Shown piece by piece: positions 9,471 to 18,245 of a DNA stretch of 64,000 bases (position 1 is the first letter of the stretch; each line of letters starts with the position of its first letter). Both the position numbers and the translations under genes were made by a program. The notes beneath the pieces were generated by a model. That model was given only the letters and a program-made list of their open reading frames with translations. It ran no database searches and had not been told where the DNA came from. Source of the DNA: Paenibacillus sp. CAA11 (GTDB lineage Bacteria; Bacillota; Bacilli; Paenibacillales; Paenibacillaceae); the NCBI RefSeq assembly GCF_003060825.1, contig NZ_CP028922.1, forward strand, positions 387,001 through 451,000. Reading direction: 5' to 3'.

Positions 9471-9509
9471 TATACGATACTTCATTTCCATTAGGAGGGA
9501 ATATACACG

Positions 9510-10439
9510 ATGGCTGCGTTCTTCAAGAACCTCTTCAAAAATAAAGTGATGCTGTTCATGGTGCTGCCGGGTGCGGTTTGGTTCTTCTTCTTCTCCTATC
9601 TGCCGTTGGTAGGTACCATCGCAGCCTTTAAGCAGTACCGGTTTAGCCGAGACGGCTTCTGGGCGAGCCTGATGGACAGTAAATTCGTGGGCTGGGATAA
9701 CTTCAAATTCCTGTTCAGCACGGATGATGCCTATGTCATCACAAGAAATACCCTGCTGTACAATATCGCTTTTATCGGCCTGGGGCTGGTGCTGTCTGTC
9801 CTGATGGCCATTGTTTTGTCCGAGCTGGTCAATAAGAAGATGGCAAAAATTTATCAGACCGGCATGTTCCTGCCGTATTTCCTGTCCTGGGTTATCGTCG
9901 GCTATTTTGCATTCAGCTTCCTGAGCATGGACCGCGGCCTGCTGAACCAAGTTCTGGGCTGGTTCGGAGTTGAGAATATCCAATGGTACTCTGAAACGAA
10001 ATACTGGCCTTATATTCTGATCCTAGTCAATCTGTGGAAGGCCATCGGCTATAACAGCGTCGTCTACCTAGCCTCTATTATGGGAATTGACCGTTCGCTG
10101 TATGAAGCAGCCATGATTGACGGCGCTAACAAGTGGCAGCAGATTCGCAGAATCACTATTCCGATGTTGTCGCCGATCATTATCATCATGACCCTGCTTG
10201 CGGTCGGCAAAATCTTCTATGCGGACTTCGGCTTGTTCTATCAGGTGCCTAGAGATTCAGGGACGCTGTACTCCGTTACCAACGTTATTGATACGTATGT
10301 CTACCGCGGCCTAAAGACCACCGGGGAGATTGGAATGAGCACGGCAGCTGGCCTGTATCAATCTATCGTGGGCTTTGTGCTGGTGATGATCTCTAACTTT
10401 ATTGTGCGCCGGGTCGACAAGGACAGTGCCTTGTTCTAA
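9510..10439 (+). CDS. ABC transporter permease, LplB/YteP type
   Basis: A 309-residue inner-membrane permease of the binding-protein-dependent family. Six predicted membrane spans begin with VMLFMVLPGAVWFFFFSYLPL. The ATPase-contact EAA loop reads YEAAMIDGANKWQQIRRITIPML. It ends VRRVDKDSALF, typical of this subfamily. AGGAGGGAA lies upstream of the ATG. It is the first permease of the mannoside operon and pairs with the next gene to form the channel. Confidence 0.93.
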   Translation: MAAFFKNLFKNKVMLFMVLPGAVWFFFFSYLPLVGTIAAFKQYRFSRDGFWASLMDSKFVGWDNFKFLFSTDDAYVITRNTLLYNIAFIGLGLVLSVLMAIVLSELVNKKMAKIYQTGMFLPYFLSWVIVGYFAFSFLSMDRGLLNQVLGWFGVENIQWYSETKYWPYILILVNLWKAIGYNSVVYLASIMGIDRSLYEAAMIDGANKWQQIRRITIPMLSPIIIIMTLLAVGKIFYADFGLFYQVPRDSGTLYSVTNVIDTYVYRGLKTTGEIGMSTAAGLYQSIVGFVLVMISNFIVRRVDKDSALF

Positions 10440-10466
10440 ACATCAATCGAAGGGAGTGTGTCACCT

Positions 10467-11387
10467 GTGGCTGAGGCTATTCGAAAAAAAGTTCGCGACT
10501 TTCATAATATCTCAACAGGCTGGAATGTCATTTTTAATCTAATCGCAGGCATCTTTGCCTTCCTGTGCGTATTCCCGTTCCTGTTCGTCGTTATCATCTC
10601 CTTCACGGATGAGAAGACTCTGGCTTCAGACGGATATCGTCTGATTCCTGCAAAATGGAGCCTTGAGGCTTACCGCTACGTGTTCCAGACAGGCGATATG
10701 CTGCTTCGCTCTTACGGGGTGACCATCCTCGTTACGGTGATCGGCACGCTGATCAGTCTGGTGATGATCTCGCTCTATGCGTATGCCATATCCCGCAAGA
10801 GCTTTGCTTACCGGAGATTCTTCTCCATCTTCGCTATTGTGACCATGCTGTTCAACGGCGGGATGATTCCAACCTATATGGTTGTCTCCCAATTGCTCAG
10901 CATGAAGGATACCATTTGGGCGCTCGTGCTGCCGCTGGCCATGAACGCTTTTTATATCATGATTCTGCGCACGTTCTATGCCACCAGCGTTCCGGACGCC
11001 ATTATTGAATCCGGCAAAATTGACGGAGCTGGCGAGTTCCGCATCTTTCTGAAGCTGGTGCTGCCGCTGTCCCTGCCGGGCCTGGCGACGATCGGGCTGT
11101 TCAGCACGCTCGGTTATTGGAACGACTGGTTCAATGCTTTGCTCTATATTGACAACCCGAATCTGGTGCCGCTGCAATCTATGCTGATGCGGATCGAGTC
11201 CAGTATGCAGTTCATTCAGCAGAACTCCCAGAACAGCTCGATCAGCATGGCTGCGCTGCAGAACATGCCGCAGGACACCTCGCGCATGGCGATGGTTGTG
11301 CTTGCTACCGTACCGATTATTTTTGCCTATCCGTTCTTCCAGCGTTATTTCGTGCAAGGCCTGACGGTTGGCGCCGTGAAGGAATAA
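10467..11387 (+). CDS. ABC transporter permease, LplC/YtcP type
   Basis: A 306-residue permease partner. Six membrane spans are predicted (first: VIFNLIAGIFAFLCVFPFLFVVIISF). The EAA-like loop is IIESGKIDGAGEFRIFLKLVLPLS. The C-terminus FQRYFVQGLTVGAVKE is characteristic of the CUT1 family's second permease. An in-frame GTG at 10458 sits only 1 nt from AGGGAG, so the GTG at 10467, with 10-nt spacing, is the better start. It lies 27 nt after the first permease and 29 nt before the GH3 gene. Confidence 0.92.
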   Translation: MAEAIRKKVRDFHNISTGWNVIFNLIAGIFAFLCVFPFLFVVIISFTDEKTLASDGYRLIPAKWSLEAYRYVFQTGDMLLRSYGVTILVTVIGTLISLVMISLYAYAISRKSFAYRRFFSIFAIVTMLFNGGMIPTYMVVSQLLSMKDTIWALVLPLAMNAFYIMILRTFYATSVPDAIIESGKIDGAGEFRIFLKLVLPLSLPGLATIGLFSTLGYWNDWFNALLYIDNPNLVPLQSMLMRIESSMQFIQQNSQNSSISMAALQNMPQDTSRMAMVVLATVPIIFAYPFFQRYFVQGLTVGAVKE

Positions 11388-11416
11388 GATCACTTTAGTC
11401 AGGTGGGGGAGATTAA

Positions 11417-13723
11417 ATGGAGACTATTGATTACAAAGATAAGACTAAGCCTGCTGCAGAGCGAGCGGAGCATCTGCTCAGCCTGATGACTACGGAAGAG
11501 AAGGTGGGCCAGCTGGTACAGCCCTTTGGCTGGCACATGTATGAGCATAAGAATGGCCGGATTACGTTGACGGATTCCTTCAAAGATCAGGTGGCACGCG
11601 GCGGAATCGGCTCCCTGTACGGCGTGCTGCGCGCCGATCCCTGGACGGGAGTGACGCTTGAAAAGGGTCTCTCCGCCAGGGAGGGAGCCGAAGCGGTGAA
11701 TGAGATCCAGCGCTACGCTATGGAGCATTCCCGGCTGGGTATCCCGATTCTGATCGGGGAGGAGTGCTCTCATGGCCACATGGCTATTGACGGGACGGTG
11801 TTCCCGGTGCCGCTGCTGCTGGGCAGCACCTGGAATGTCGAGCTGTATCGCGACATGTGCCGGGCGGTAGCACGGGAGACCCGCGCTCAGGGCGGCGCGG
11901 TGACATATTCGCCCGTGCTGGATGTGGTGCGTGACCCCAGGTGGGGACGCACAGAGGAGTGCTTCGCCGAGGACCCCTATCTGATCGGCGAGTTCGCCGC
12001 CGCATCGGTGGAGGGGCTGCAGGGCGAAGCCTTGGACCGCGTAGACAGCGTAGCCGCTACGCTGAAGCATTTTGTCGGGTACGGCAGCTCCGAAGGCGGC
12101 CGCAATGCCGGGCCGGTGCATATGGGCTGGCGCGAGCTGCGCGAGGTGGACCTGTACCCGTTCAAGCGGGCTGTGGAAGCTGGGGCGCAGTCGGTCATGC
12201 CGGCTTACAACGAAATCGACGGCGTGCCTTGCACCGTAAGCCATGAGCTGCTGGAGCAAATCCTCCGCAAGGAATGGGGATTTGACGGAATGGTGATCAC
12301 GGACTGCGGCGCGATTGATATGCTGGCCGCCGGACATGATGTGGCTGAGGACGGCTTGGATGCCGCAGTTCAGGCCATCCGGGCAGGGATCGATATGGAG
12401 ATGTCCGGAGAGATGTTCGGCAAGCATCTTGTCGAGGCGATCCGCCTTGGCCGGCTGGAGACCGAGGTGCTGGACCAGGCGGTTCGGCGGGTTCTGCTGC
12501 TCAAGTTCAAGCTGGGACTCTTCGAGAATCCGTATGCCGATCCTCAGCGGGCGGAAGAGGTGATCGGCCGTGAGGAGCATGTCCGCCTTGCCCGGAGGCT
12601 TGCCGCCGAAGGGGCGGTGCTGCTGAAGAATGAAGGCGGGCTGCTCCCGCTGTCCAAGGAGATCGGCCGCATCGCCGTGATCGGCCCGAACGCCGATCAG
12701 GGATATAACCAGCTGGGCGACTACACCTCTCCGCAGCCGCGCTCCAAGGTAGCCACGGTGCTGGACGGGATACGGGCCAAGCTGGGCGCAGACGAGGACC
12801 AGGTGCTGTATGCGCCAGGCTGCCGGATCAAGGGCGACTCAAGGGAGGGCTTTGAGACAGCCCTTGCCTGCGCGGCCCAGGCTGAGCTTGTGGTTATGGT
12901 TGCCGGCGGGTCAAGTGCCCGTGACTTTGGCGAAGGCACCATCGACCTGAGAACAGGAGCCTCCAAGGTTTTGGATAACTCCTGGAATGACATGGAATGC
13001 GGGGAGGGAATCGACCGCATGACCCTGAGCCTTGCCGGGGTACAGCTGGAGCTGATTCAGGCCATACACCAGCTGGGCAAGCCGGTTGTGGTGGTCTACA
13101 TCAACGGCCGCCCTATTGCAGAGCCCTGGGTGGATGAGCATATTCCGGCGATTCTGGAGGCGTGGTACCCGGGCCAAGAAGGGGGACATGCGATTGCCGA
13201 CCTGCTGTTCGGCGACGAGAATCCCTCGGGCCGGTTGACCCTATCCATTCCGAAGCATGTGGGGCAGCTGCCCGTCTACTATAATGGCAAGCGTTCCCGC
13301 GGCAAACGCTATCTGGAGGACGATTCGCAGCCGCGGTACCCGTTCGGCTATGGCCTCAGCTATACGACGTTCCGCTATGCCCATCTTCAGCTGAGCGCAG
13401 CGGAGATGGCTGTAGACGGTGAGGTCATGGTGACGGTCGATGTCACCAATACCGGTGACCGGGAAGGCGCAGAAGTCGTTCAGCTGTATATCTCCGATGC
13501 TGTGAGCAGAGCGACCCGTCCGGCCAAGGAGCTGAAGGGCTTCCGGAAGGTATGGCTGAAGCCGGGCGAGACGCAGACGGTGCAGTTCAGCGTAGGGACT
13601 GGGCAGCTGCAGTACATCGGACCGGAGCTTACGCCCGTCTGTGAACCCGGCTTGTTCCGTGTTCATGTAGGAAGACATGTCAATGACACATTAAGCGCCG
13701 ATCTTATCGTGCGGGAGGGCTGA
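11417..13723 (+). CDS. GH3 beta-glycosidase (beta-glucosidase/xylosidase type)
   Basis: A 768-residue intracellular GH3 enzyme without signal peptide. The order is the N-terminal (alpha/beta)8 domain, the (alpha/beta)6 sandwich (from about 400) and a C-terminal fibronectin III-like domain (about 650-765, VDVTNTGDREGAEVVQLYI). The nucleophile Asp lies in MVITDCGAIDML. The preceding block KHFVGYGSSEGGRN and MPAYNEIDGVPC is of the beta-glucosidase/xylosidase kind rather than the NagZ hexosaminidase His-Asp dyad. GGTGGGGGAG precedes the ATG. It is followed 2 nt later by the GH38 gene. In this operon it probably removes a beta-linked residue from imported mannose-containing oligosaccharides. Substrate is inferred. 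Confidence 0.9.
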   Translation: METIDYKDKTKPAAERAEHLLSLMTTEEKVGQLVQPFGWHMYEHKNGRITLTDSFKDQVARGGIGSLYGVLRADPWTGVTLEKGLSAREGAEAVNEIQRYAMEHSRLGIPILIGEECSHGHMAIDGTVFPVPLLLGSTWNVELYRDMCRAVARETRAQGGAVTYSPVLDVVRDPRWGRTEECFAEDPYLIGEFAAASVEGLQGEALDRVDSVAATLKHFVGYGSSEGGRNAGPVHMGWRELREVDLYPFKRAVEAGAQSVMPAYNEIDGVPCTVSHELLEQILRKEWGFDGMVITDCGAIDMLAAGHDVAEDGLDAAVQAIRAGIDMEMSGEMFGKHLVEAIRLGRLETEVLDQAVRRVLLLKFKLGLFENPYADPQRAEEVIGREEHVRLARRLAAEGAVLLKNEGGLLPLSKEIGRIAVIGPNADQGYNQLGDYTSPQPRSKVATVLDGIRAKLGADEDQVLYAPGCRIKGDSREGFETALACAAQAELVVMVAGGSSARDFGEGTIDLRTGASKVLDNSWNDMECGEGIDRMTLSLAGVQLELIQAIHQLGKPVVVVYINGRPIAEPWVDEHIPAILEAWYPGQEGGHAIADLLFGDENPSGRLTLSIPKHVGQLPVYYNGKRSRGKRYLEDDSQPRYPFGYGLSYTTFRYAHLQLSAAEMAVDGEVMVTVDVTNTGDREGAEVVQLYISDAVSRATRPAKELKGFRKVWLKPGETQTVQFSVGTGQLQYIGPELTPVCEPGLFRVHVGRHVNDTLSADLIVREG

Positions 13724-13725
13724 TT

Positions 13726-16700
13726 ATGGAACGGATTACACGCTTTATCCGCGAGTTGTCCGAGCGGCAGTGGCTGGAGCAAATGGAGCTGCGCAGCTGG
13801 GATATAACGCGTTCTACTTATATACGGCCAGGGGTGTATGAGGATGTTGCCCCTTATCCAGAAGGGAAAGGCCTGGATCGCTTTCCGAGCAATCAGGGTA
13901 CTACCTATTTCTTCAGAACCCGGTTAAGTGTGCCGGAAGCCTGGCATAGCCAGCCGTATGGTCTCATTTTCGCCTCCGGCGGCGAGGGACTGCTCAGAGT
14001 GAACGGCGCCTCTTATCAGGGGCTGGACCGCAATCACACTTATGTGACGCTTGACCCTGAGCGGGTTGGCCGATCGCCGGAGCTGGAGATCGAGCTGTTC
14101 GATCCGATTCCTGAGCCGGTTGACCCGCTTAATCAGCAGGCGGTCATTCAGCCGTCGATTACATCGGTAACGAGCCTGCTGGTCCGGCCGAATTATGCGG
14201 TGCGCAGTCTAATGTACACGGTAACCGTTGTCCGTGATTCTGCGCAGCTGCTGCCGGATCAGGACTTCCGCAAGGTTCGTCTAGCGGAAGCTCTCTACCG
14301 CACTATGGATCGCTTCATTCATCTGGAAGAGTGCGAGGTGCAGGAAGGGAGCCTGATCACAGAGATCGAGCGCTTGCTTGTAGGCGAGGTTCGGGAGATC
14401 GGCGGCAATGCCGAGGGTTTGGAGCATATGGTGGGCCAGTCGCATATTGATATCGCCTGGCTGTGGCCGGCCCGGGAGACGGTCCGCAAGACGAGCCGGA
14501 CTTTCTCTACCGTCGATGCGCTGATGAACGAGTATCCAGAGTACCGATACACCCAGAGCCAGCCGCAGCTGTTTGCCTATTTGAAGGATAATGATCCCGA
14601 GCTGTATGAACGGGTTAAGGCCAGAATCGCTGAAGGGCGCTGGGAGCTTGTCGGCGGCATGTGGGTAGAGCCGGACCTGAATATCCCGAGCGGAGAGTCG
14701 CTGATCCGCCAGATGCTGTATGGTCAGCGCTTCTATCAGCAGGAGTTCGGCAGAACTTCGCATATTGAGTGGCTGCCGGATACCTTCGGATACTGCGCTT
14801 CCCTGCCGCAAATTCTGAAGCACGGCAAAATTGATTATTTTATGACAACGAAGCTGGGCTGGAATGATACCAACGTCTTCCCCTATGACTTATTCCACTG
14901 GGTAGGGATTGATGGAACATCGATGCTGTCTTACCTGAACCATGGGGTGAATGAGCATACGCTGCCGAAGGATATTCATGAGCACTGGCAATCCTTCCGG
15001 GAGAAAGCGAAGCATAACGAGCACATGCTGCTGTACGGGCATGGAGACGGCGGCGGTGGCGTCACCCGCGAAATGCTGGAATATATCGACCGCTCTGAGC
15101 TGATGGTGGGCCAGCCGGCCAGTCGGTACAGTACGGCTGAGCAGTTTTTTGACAGCATAGGGGTGGATCGTCCGGATCTTCCAAAATGGCATGGGGATTT
15201 GTACTTGGAGCTGCACCGGGGGACCTATACCACGCATGCCCGCAACAAGCGCAACAATCGGAAGGCAGAGATTCTGTACCGTGAGGCCGAGCTGTGGAGC
15301 GCACTGGCGGCGCAGGATATGGATGCAGGAACAGAACTGGCAATCAGGAACAACCTTCACGAGGGCTGGAAGCTCATTCTGCTGAACCAATTCCACGACA
15401 TTATTCCAGGGTCGGCCATTACGGAGGCCTATGAAACTTCGGAGAAGGAATATGAGCAGATTTTTGAGAAAGGGAATGCGAGCCTTAAGCAGGGGCTCAC
15501 AAAGCTCATTGCCGAGATATCAACAGAAGGCGGGCCTGAGGGAACTCCTTATATTGTCCTAAATGGGCTTGGCTGGTTGCGCGACGGCTTGATTACATTG
15601 GAACTGGAGCCTCGGGCCGGGCAGACTTGGGGTTTCTATGACGAGCAGGGCGAAGCCCTGGAGTTTGATGAGGTTGAAGACGGCGTATGTGTGCGAGTGC
15701 CGAAGATTCCTGCATTCGGCTGCAAGACGATTTGGATGAAGGAGCTGGCAAGCGCAGAGGATTCTTCTGCGGCATTCCTCAAAGCCAACGAAGGGCACCG
15801 GGCTACTTCCGCAGTCGCCTCGCCAAAGAAGCCAGCCATTTTCGAGGATACTTGGGAGACGGAATTCTACCTTGCGGTCTTTAATGAGCAGGGTGAGATC
15901 ATCCGCTTGTTCGACAAGCAGGCCGGCCGTGAAGTGGTGAAGCCGGGTGAGCGGGCGAATAGCTTGCAATTTTTCCATGACCGCCCGACTCTGTGGGATG
16001 CTTGGGACATCGACCCTCGCTATGAAGAGCAGGAAGCGGGAGAGGCACAGCTGCTAGAGAAGCGGCTGGTGCTATCCGGCAGAACGAAGGATGTACTGCG
16101 CTTTAGCTGGCAAATTCACCATTCCAAAGTCACGCAGGATATCATCTTCTACCATGCGGATCGGCGGATCGATTTTAAGACCCATGTAAGCTGGAATGAA
16201 GCGCATAAGCTGCTCAAAGTAAGCTTCCCTATAGATGTGGTCACAGAGAAGGCCACTTATGAGATCCCATTCGGTGCGCTGGAGCGTCCGACCCATCGAA
16301 ATACAAGCTGGGAGCAGGCCCAGTATGAGGTATGCGGTCATCGCTTTGTGGACGTGTCCGAGCACGGCTATGGCGTCAGCCTGCTGAATGACTGCAAATA
16401 CGGCTATGACGTGCAGGGCAGCACGATTCGGCTGTCACTGCTGCGGGCGCCGAAGTGGCCGGATCAGTGCGCGGACTTAGGCGAGCATGAATTTACATAC
16501 TCGCTGCTTCCGCATCTGGGAGATTGGCGTACAGCCCATACGGTACGGGCCGCCGCAGAGCTGAATCATGAGGTTGCCGTGCAGAAGGCAGACCGCAAGT
16601 ACGGCCGGCTGCCGAGCGCTGGATCCCTGATCCAATTTACAAGCCAGCATGTTGTGCTGGATACGGTGAAGTCGGCCGAGGATGGCAGCGGCACGATTCT

Positions 16701-16884
16701 CCGGCTCTATGAATCTGCGGGAGGGCGTGAAGCGGTAAGGCTCACCTGGCCGCAAGCCTTCAAGCAGGCTTATGTGTCCAATGCGCTGGAGGAGCAGGTT
16801 CAGAAGCTGGACAGCCAGGCAGGGACGCTGGAGCTGAATTTTGCCCCTTATGAGATAAAGACGATCAAGTTGGAGCACGATTAA
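13726..16884 (+). CDS. GH38 alpha-mannosidase (first copy)
   Basis: A 1052-residue class II-type alpha-mannosidase. An N-terminal beta-domain (about 1-230) precedes the catalytic (beta/alpha)7 barrel, with zinc-binding His and Asp in GQSHIDIAWLWPARE. The nucleophile Asp is in EWLPDTFGYCASLPQ and a further zinc-site His in YGHGDGGGG. A three-helix bundle and C-terminal beta-sandwiches follow. There is no signal peptide, so it works on imported oligosaccharides, releasing mannose. It starts 2 nt after the GH3 stop codon, so translation is coupled. It is only distantly like the other GH38 enzyme at 21428, which suggests different linkage preferences. Confidence 0.93.
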   Translation: MERITRFIRELSERQWLEQMELRSWDITRSTYIRPGVYEDVAPYPEGKGLDRFPSNQGTTYFFRTRLSVPEAWHSQPYGLIFASGGEGLLRVNGASYQGLDRNHTYVTLDPERVGRSPELEIELFDPIPEPVDPLNQQAVIQPSITSVTSLLVRPNYAVRSLMYTVTVVRDSAQLLPDQDFRKVRLAEALYRTMDRFIHLEECEVQEGSLITEIERLLVGEVREIGGNAEGLEHMVGQSHIDIAWLWPARETVRKTSRTFSTVDALMNEYPEYRYTQSQPQLFAYLKDNDPELYERVKARIAEGRWELVGGMWVEPDLNIPSGESLIRQMLYGQRFYQQEFGRTSHIEWLPDTFGYCASLPQILKHGKIDYFMTTKLGWNDTNVFPYDLFHWVGIDGTSMLSYLNHGVNEHTLPKDIHEHWQSFREKAKHNEHMLLYGHGDGGGGVTREMLEYIDRSELMVGQPASRYSTAEQFFDSIGVDRPDLPKWHGDLYLELHRGTYTTHARNKRNNRKAEILYREAELWSALAAQDMDAGTELAIRNNLHEGWKLILLNQFHDIIPGSAITEAYETSEKEYEQIFEKGNASLKQGLTKLIAEISTEGGPEGTPYIVLNGLGWLRDGLITLELEPRAGQTWGFYDEQGEALEFDEVEDGVCVRVPKIPAFGCKTIWMKELASAEDSSAAFLKANEGHRATSAVASPKKPAIFEDTWETEFYLAVFNEQGEIIRLFDKQAGREVVKPGERANSLQFFHDRPTLWDAWDIDPRYEEQEAGEAQLLEKRLVLSGRTKDVLRFSWQIHHSKVTQDIIFYHADRRIDFKTHVSWNEAHKLLKVSFPIDVVTEKATYEIPFGALERPTHRNTSWEQAQYEVCGHRFVDVSEHGYGVSLLNDCKYGYDVQGSTIRLSLLRAPKWPDQCADLGEHEFTYSLLPHLGDWRTAHTVRAAAELNHEVAVQKADRKYGRLPSAGSLIQFTSQHVVLDTVKSAEDGSGTILRLYESAGGREAVRLTWPQAFKQAYVSNALEEQVQKLDSQAGTLELNFAPYEIKTIKLEHD

Positions 16885-16925
16885 CCCTATTTTTGCTGAG
16901 TATACGAGTAAAGGAGAGACGAACT

Positions 16926-18245
16926 TTGGAACAATTCAGACTTCCCACAATTCCAATGCCCAAGCTGCAGCTGCCGAAGGCCATTCAAGAGGTGCTTCAG
17001 GAAGCGGAAGAGCAGCTGGCGCATCGCCCGAAGCTGCTCCAGCTGTTCAAGAACACGTTCCCGAATACGCTGGAAACGACGACCAAGCTGATGGAGGATG
17101 GAACCACTTTTGTTATCACCGGGGATATTCCGGCCTCATGGCTGCGCGACTCGGTGGAGCAGGTGATTCATTATGTGCCTTTTGCCAAGGAGGATGCAGA
17201 GCTGCAGCGGATCATCAGCGGTCTGATCAAGCGTCATATTCACTATGTGCAGATCGATCCTTATGCGAATGCGTTCAACGAGTCGGCCAATGACTGGCAC
17301 TGGAATACCACGGATGAGACGGAGATGTCTCCTTGGGTGTGGGAACGGAAATTCGAGATAGACTCCCTTTGCTTTGTTGTTCGGCTCGCTTATACCTATT
17401 GGAAGGAAACCGGAATGACCGATATTTTCGATGCAGGCTTTAAGGCGGCTATGCGTAAAATCGTGGAACTGTTCAAGACAGAGCAGCATCACGCTGAGTT
17501 GTCCCCTTACCGTTTTACACGCAATAACGGGATTCTGACTGATTCTCTCCGGAACAAGGGAATGGGAATGCCTGTGAACTACACCGGCATGGTATGGTCG
17601 GGATTCCGCTCCAGCGATGATGCCTGCGATTTCCACTATAACATTCCGGGCAATATGTTCGCCGTTGTAGCCCTTCGTCAAATCCAGGAATTTGCGGAAT
17701 GGGTGTTCCGGGATATGGACTTCCTGAAGGAGCTTAAGGAGCTGGAGACCGAGATCGATTACGGCATCAAGCTGTACGGCATTTACCGCCATCCTGAGTT
17801 CGGCCCGATTTACGCCTATGAGACGGACGGCTTAGGCAATTACTGCCTGATGGATGATGCGGGCACCCCGGGACTTATGTCCATTCCTTATCTGGGCTAT
17901 GTAGGGGCGGATGATCTGATCTATCAGAATACAAGACGGTTCGCCCTCAGCAAAGAGAACCCGTTCTATTATGAAGGCAAAGCCGCCAAAGGCATCGGCA
18001 GTCCGCATACTCCCGAGAACTATATCTGGCACATGGCGCTCTCCATGCAGGGATTGACGGCAACGACTGCGGAGGAAAGGCTGGAGATGATCGCCATGCT
18101 TGAAGCCACCGATGCGGGAACGGGGTTCATGCATGAGGGCTTTCATGCAGATGACCCCAATATCTTCACCCGATCATGGTTCGCCTGGTCCAACAGCCTG
18201 TTCTCCCAGCTGGTGTATAAGGCGATGAAGGAAGGGCTGTTATGA
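16926..18245 (+). CDS. GH125 exo-alpha-1,6-mannosidase
   Basis: A 439-residue (alpha/alpha)6-barrel enzyme of GH125 (formerly DUF1237). Conserved blocks include TGDIPASWLRDSVEQ, FNESANDWHW, MSPWVWERKFEIDSL and RSDDACDFHYNIPGN-like SSDDACDFHYN. Characterised members of this family are exo-acting alpha-1,6-mannosidases. The chosen start is TTG at 16926, 9 nt after AAAGGAG. A longer in-frame TTG at 16893 has no ribosome binding site. It lies between GH38 and the 1052-residue glycosidase, with ATGA stop/start overlap with the latter. GH38 plus GH125 points to breakdown of branched alpha-mannans or N-glycan high-mannose arms. Confidence 0.92.
   Translation: MEQFRLPTIPMPKLQLPKAIQEVLQEAEEQLAHRPKLLQLFKNTFPNTLETTTKLMEDGTTFVITGDIPASWLRDSVEQVIHYVPFAKEDAELQRIISGLIKRHIHYVQIDPYANAFNESANDWHWNTTDETEMSPWVWERKFEIDSLCFVVRLAYTYWKETGMTDIFDAGFKAAMRKIVELFKTEQHHAELSPYRFTRNNGILTDSLRNKGMGMPVNYTGMVWSGFRSSDDACDFHYNIPGNMFAVVALRQIQEFAEWVFRDMDFLKELKELETEIDYGIKLYGIYRHPEFGPIYAYETDGLGNYCLMDDAGTPGLMSIPYLGYVGADDLIYQNTRRFALSKENPFYYEGKAAKGIGSPHTPENYIWHMALSMQGLTATTAEERLEMIAMLEATDAGTGFMHEGFHADDPNIFTRSWFAWSNSLFSQLVYKAMKEGLL

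Noticed and set aside
11399-12580. Long minus-strand ORF (393 codons) opposite the GH3 gene
   Set aside because: It lies antisense to a clear GH3 coding sequence and is His/Arg/Gln-rich, a usual shadow of GC-rich codons.
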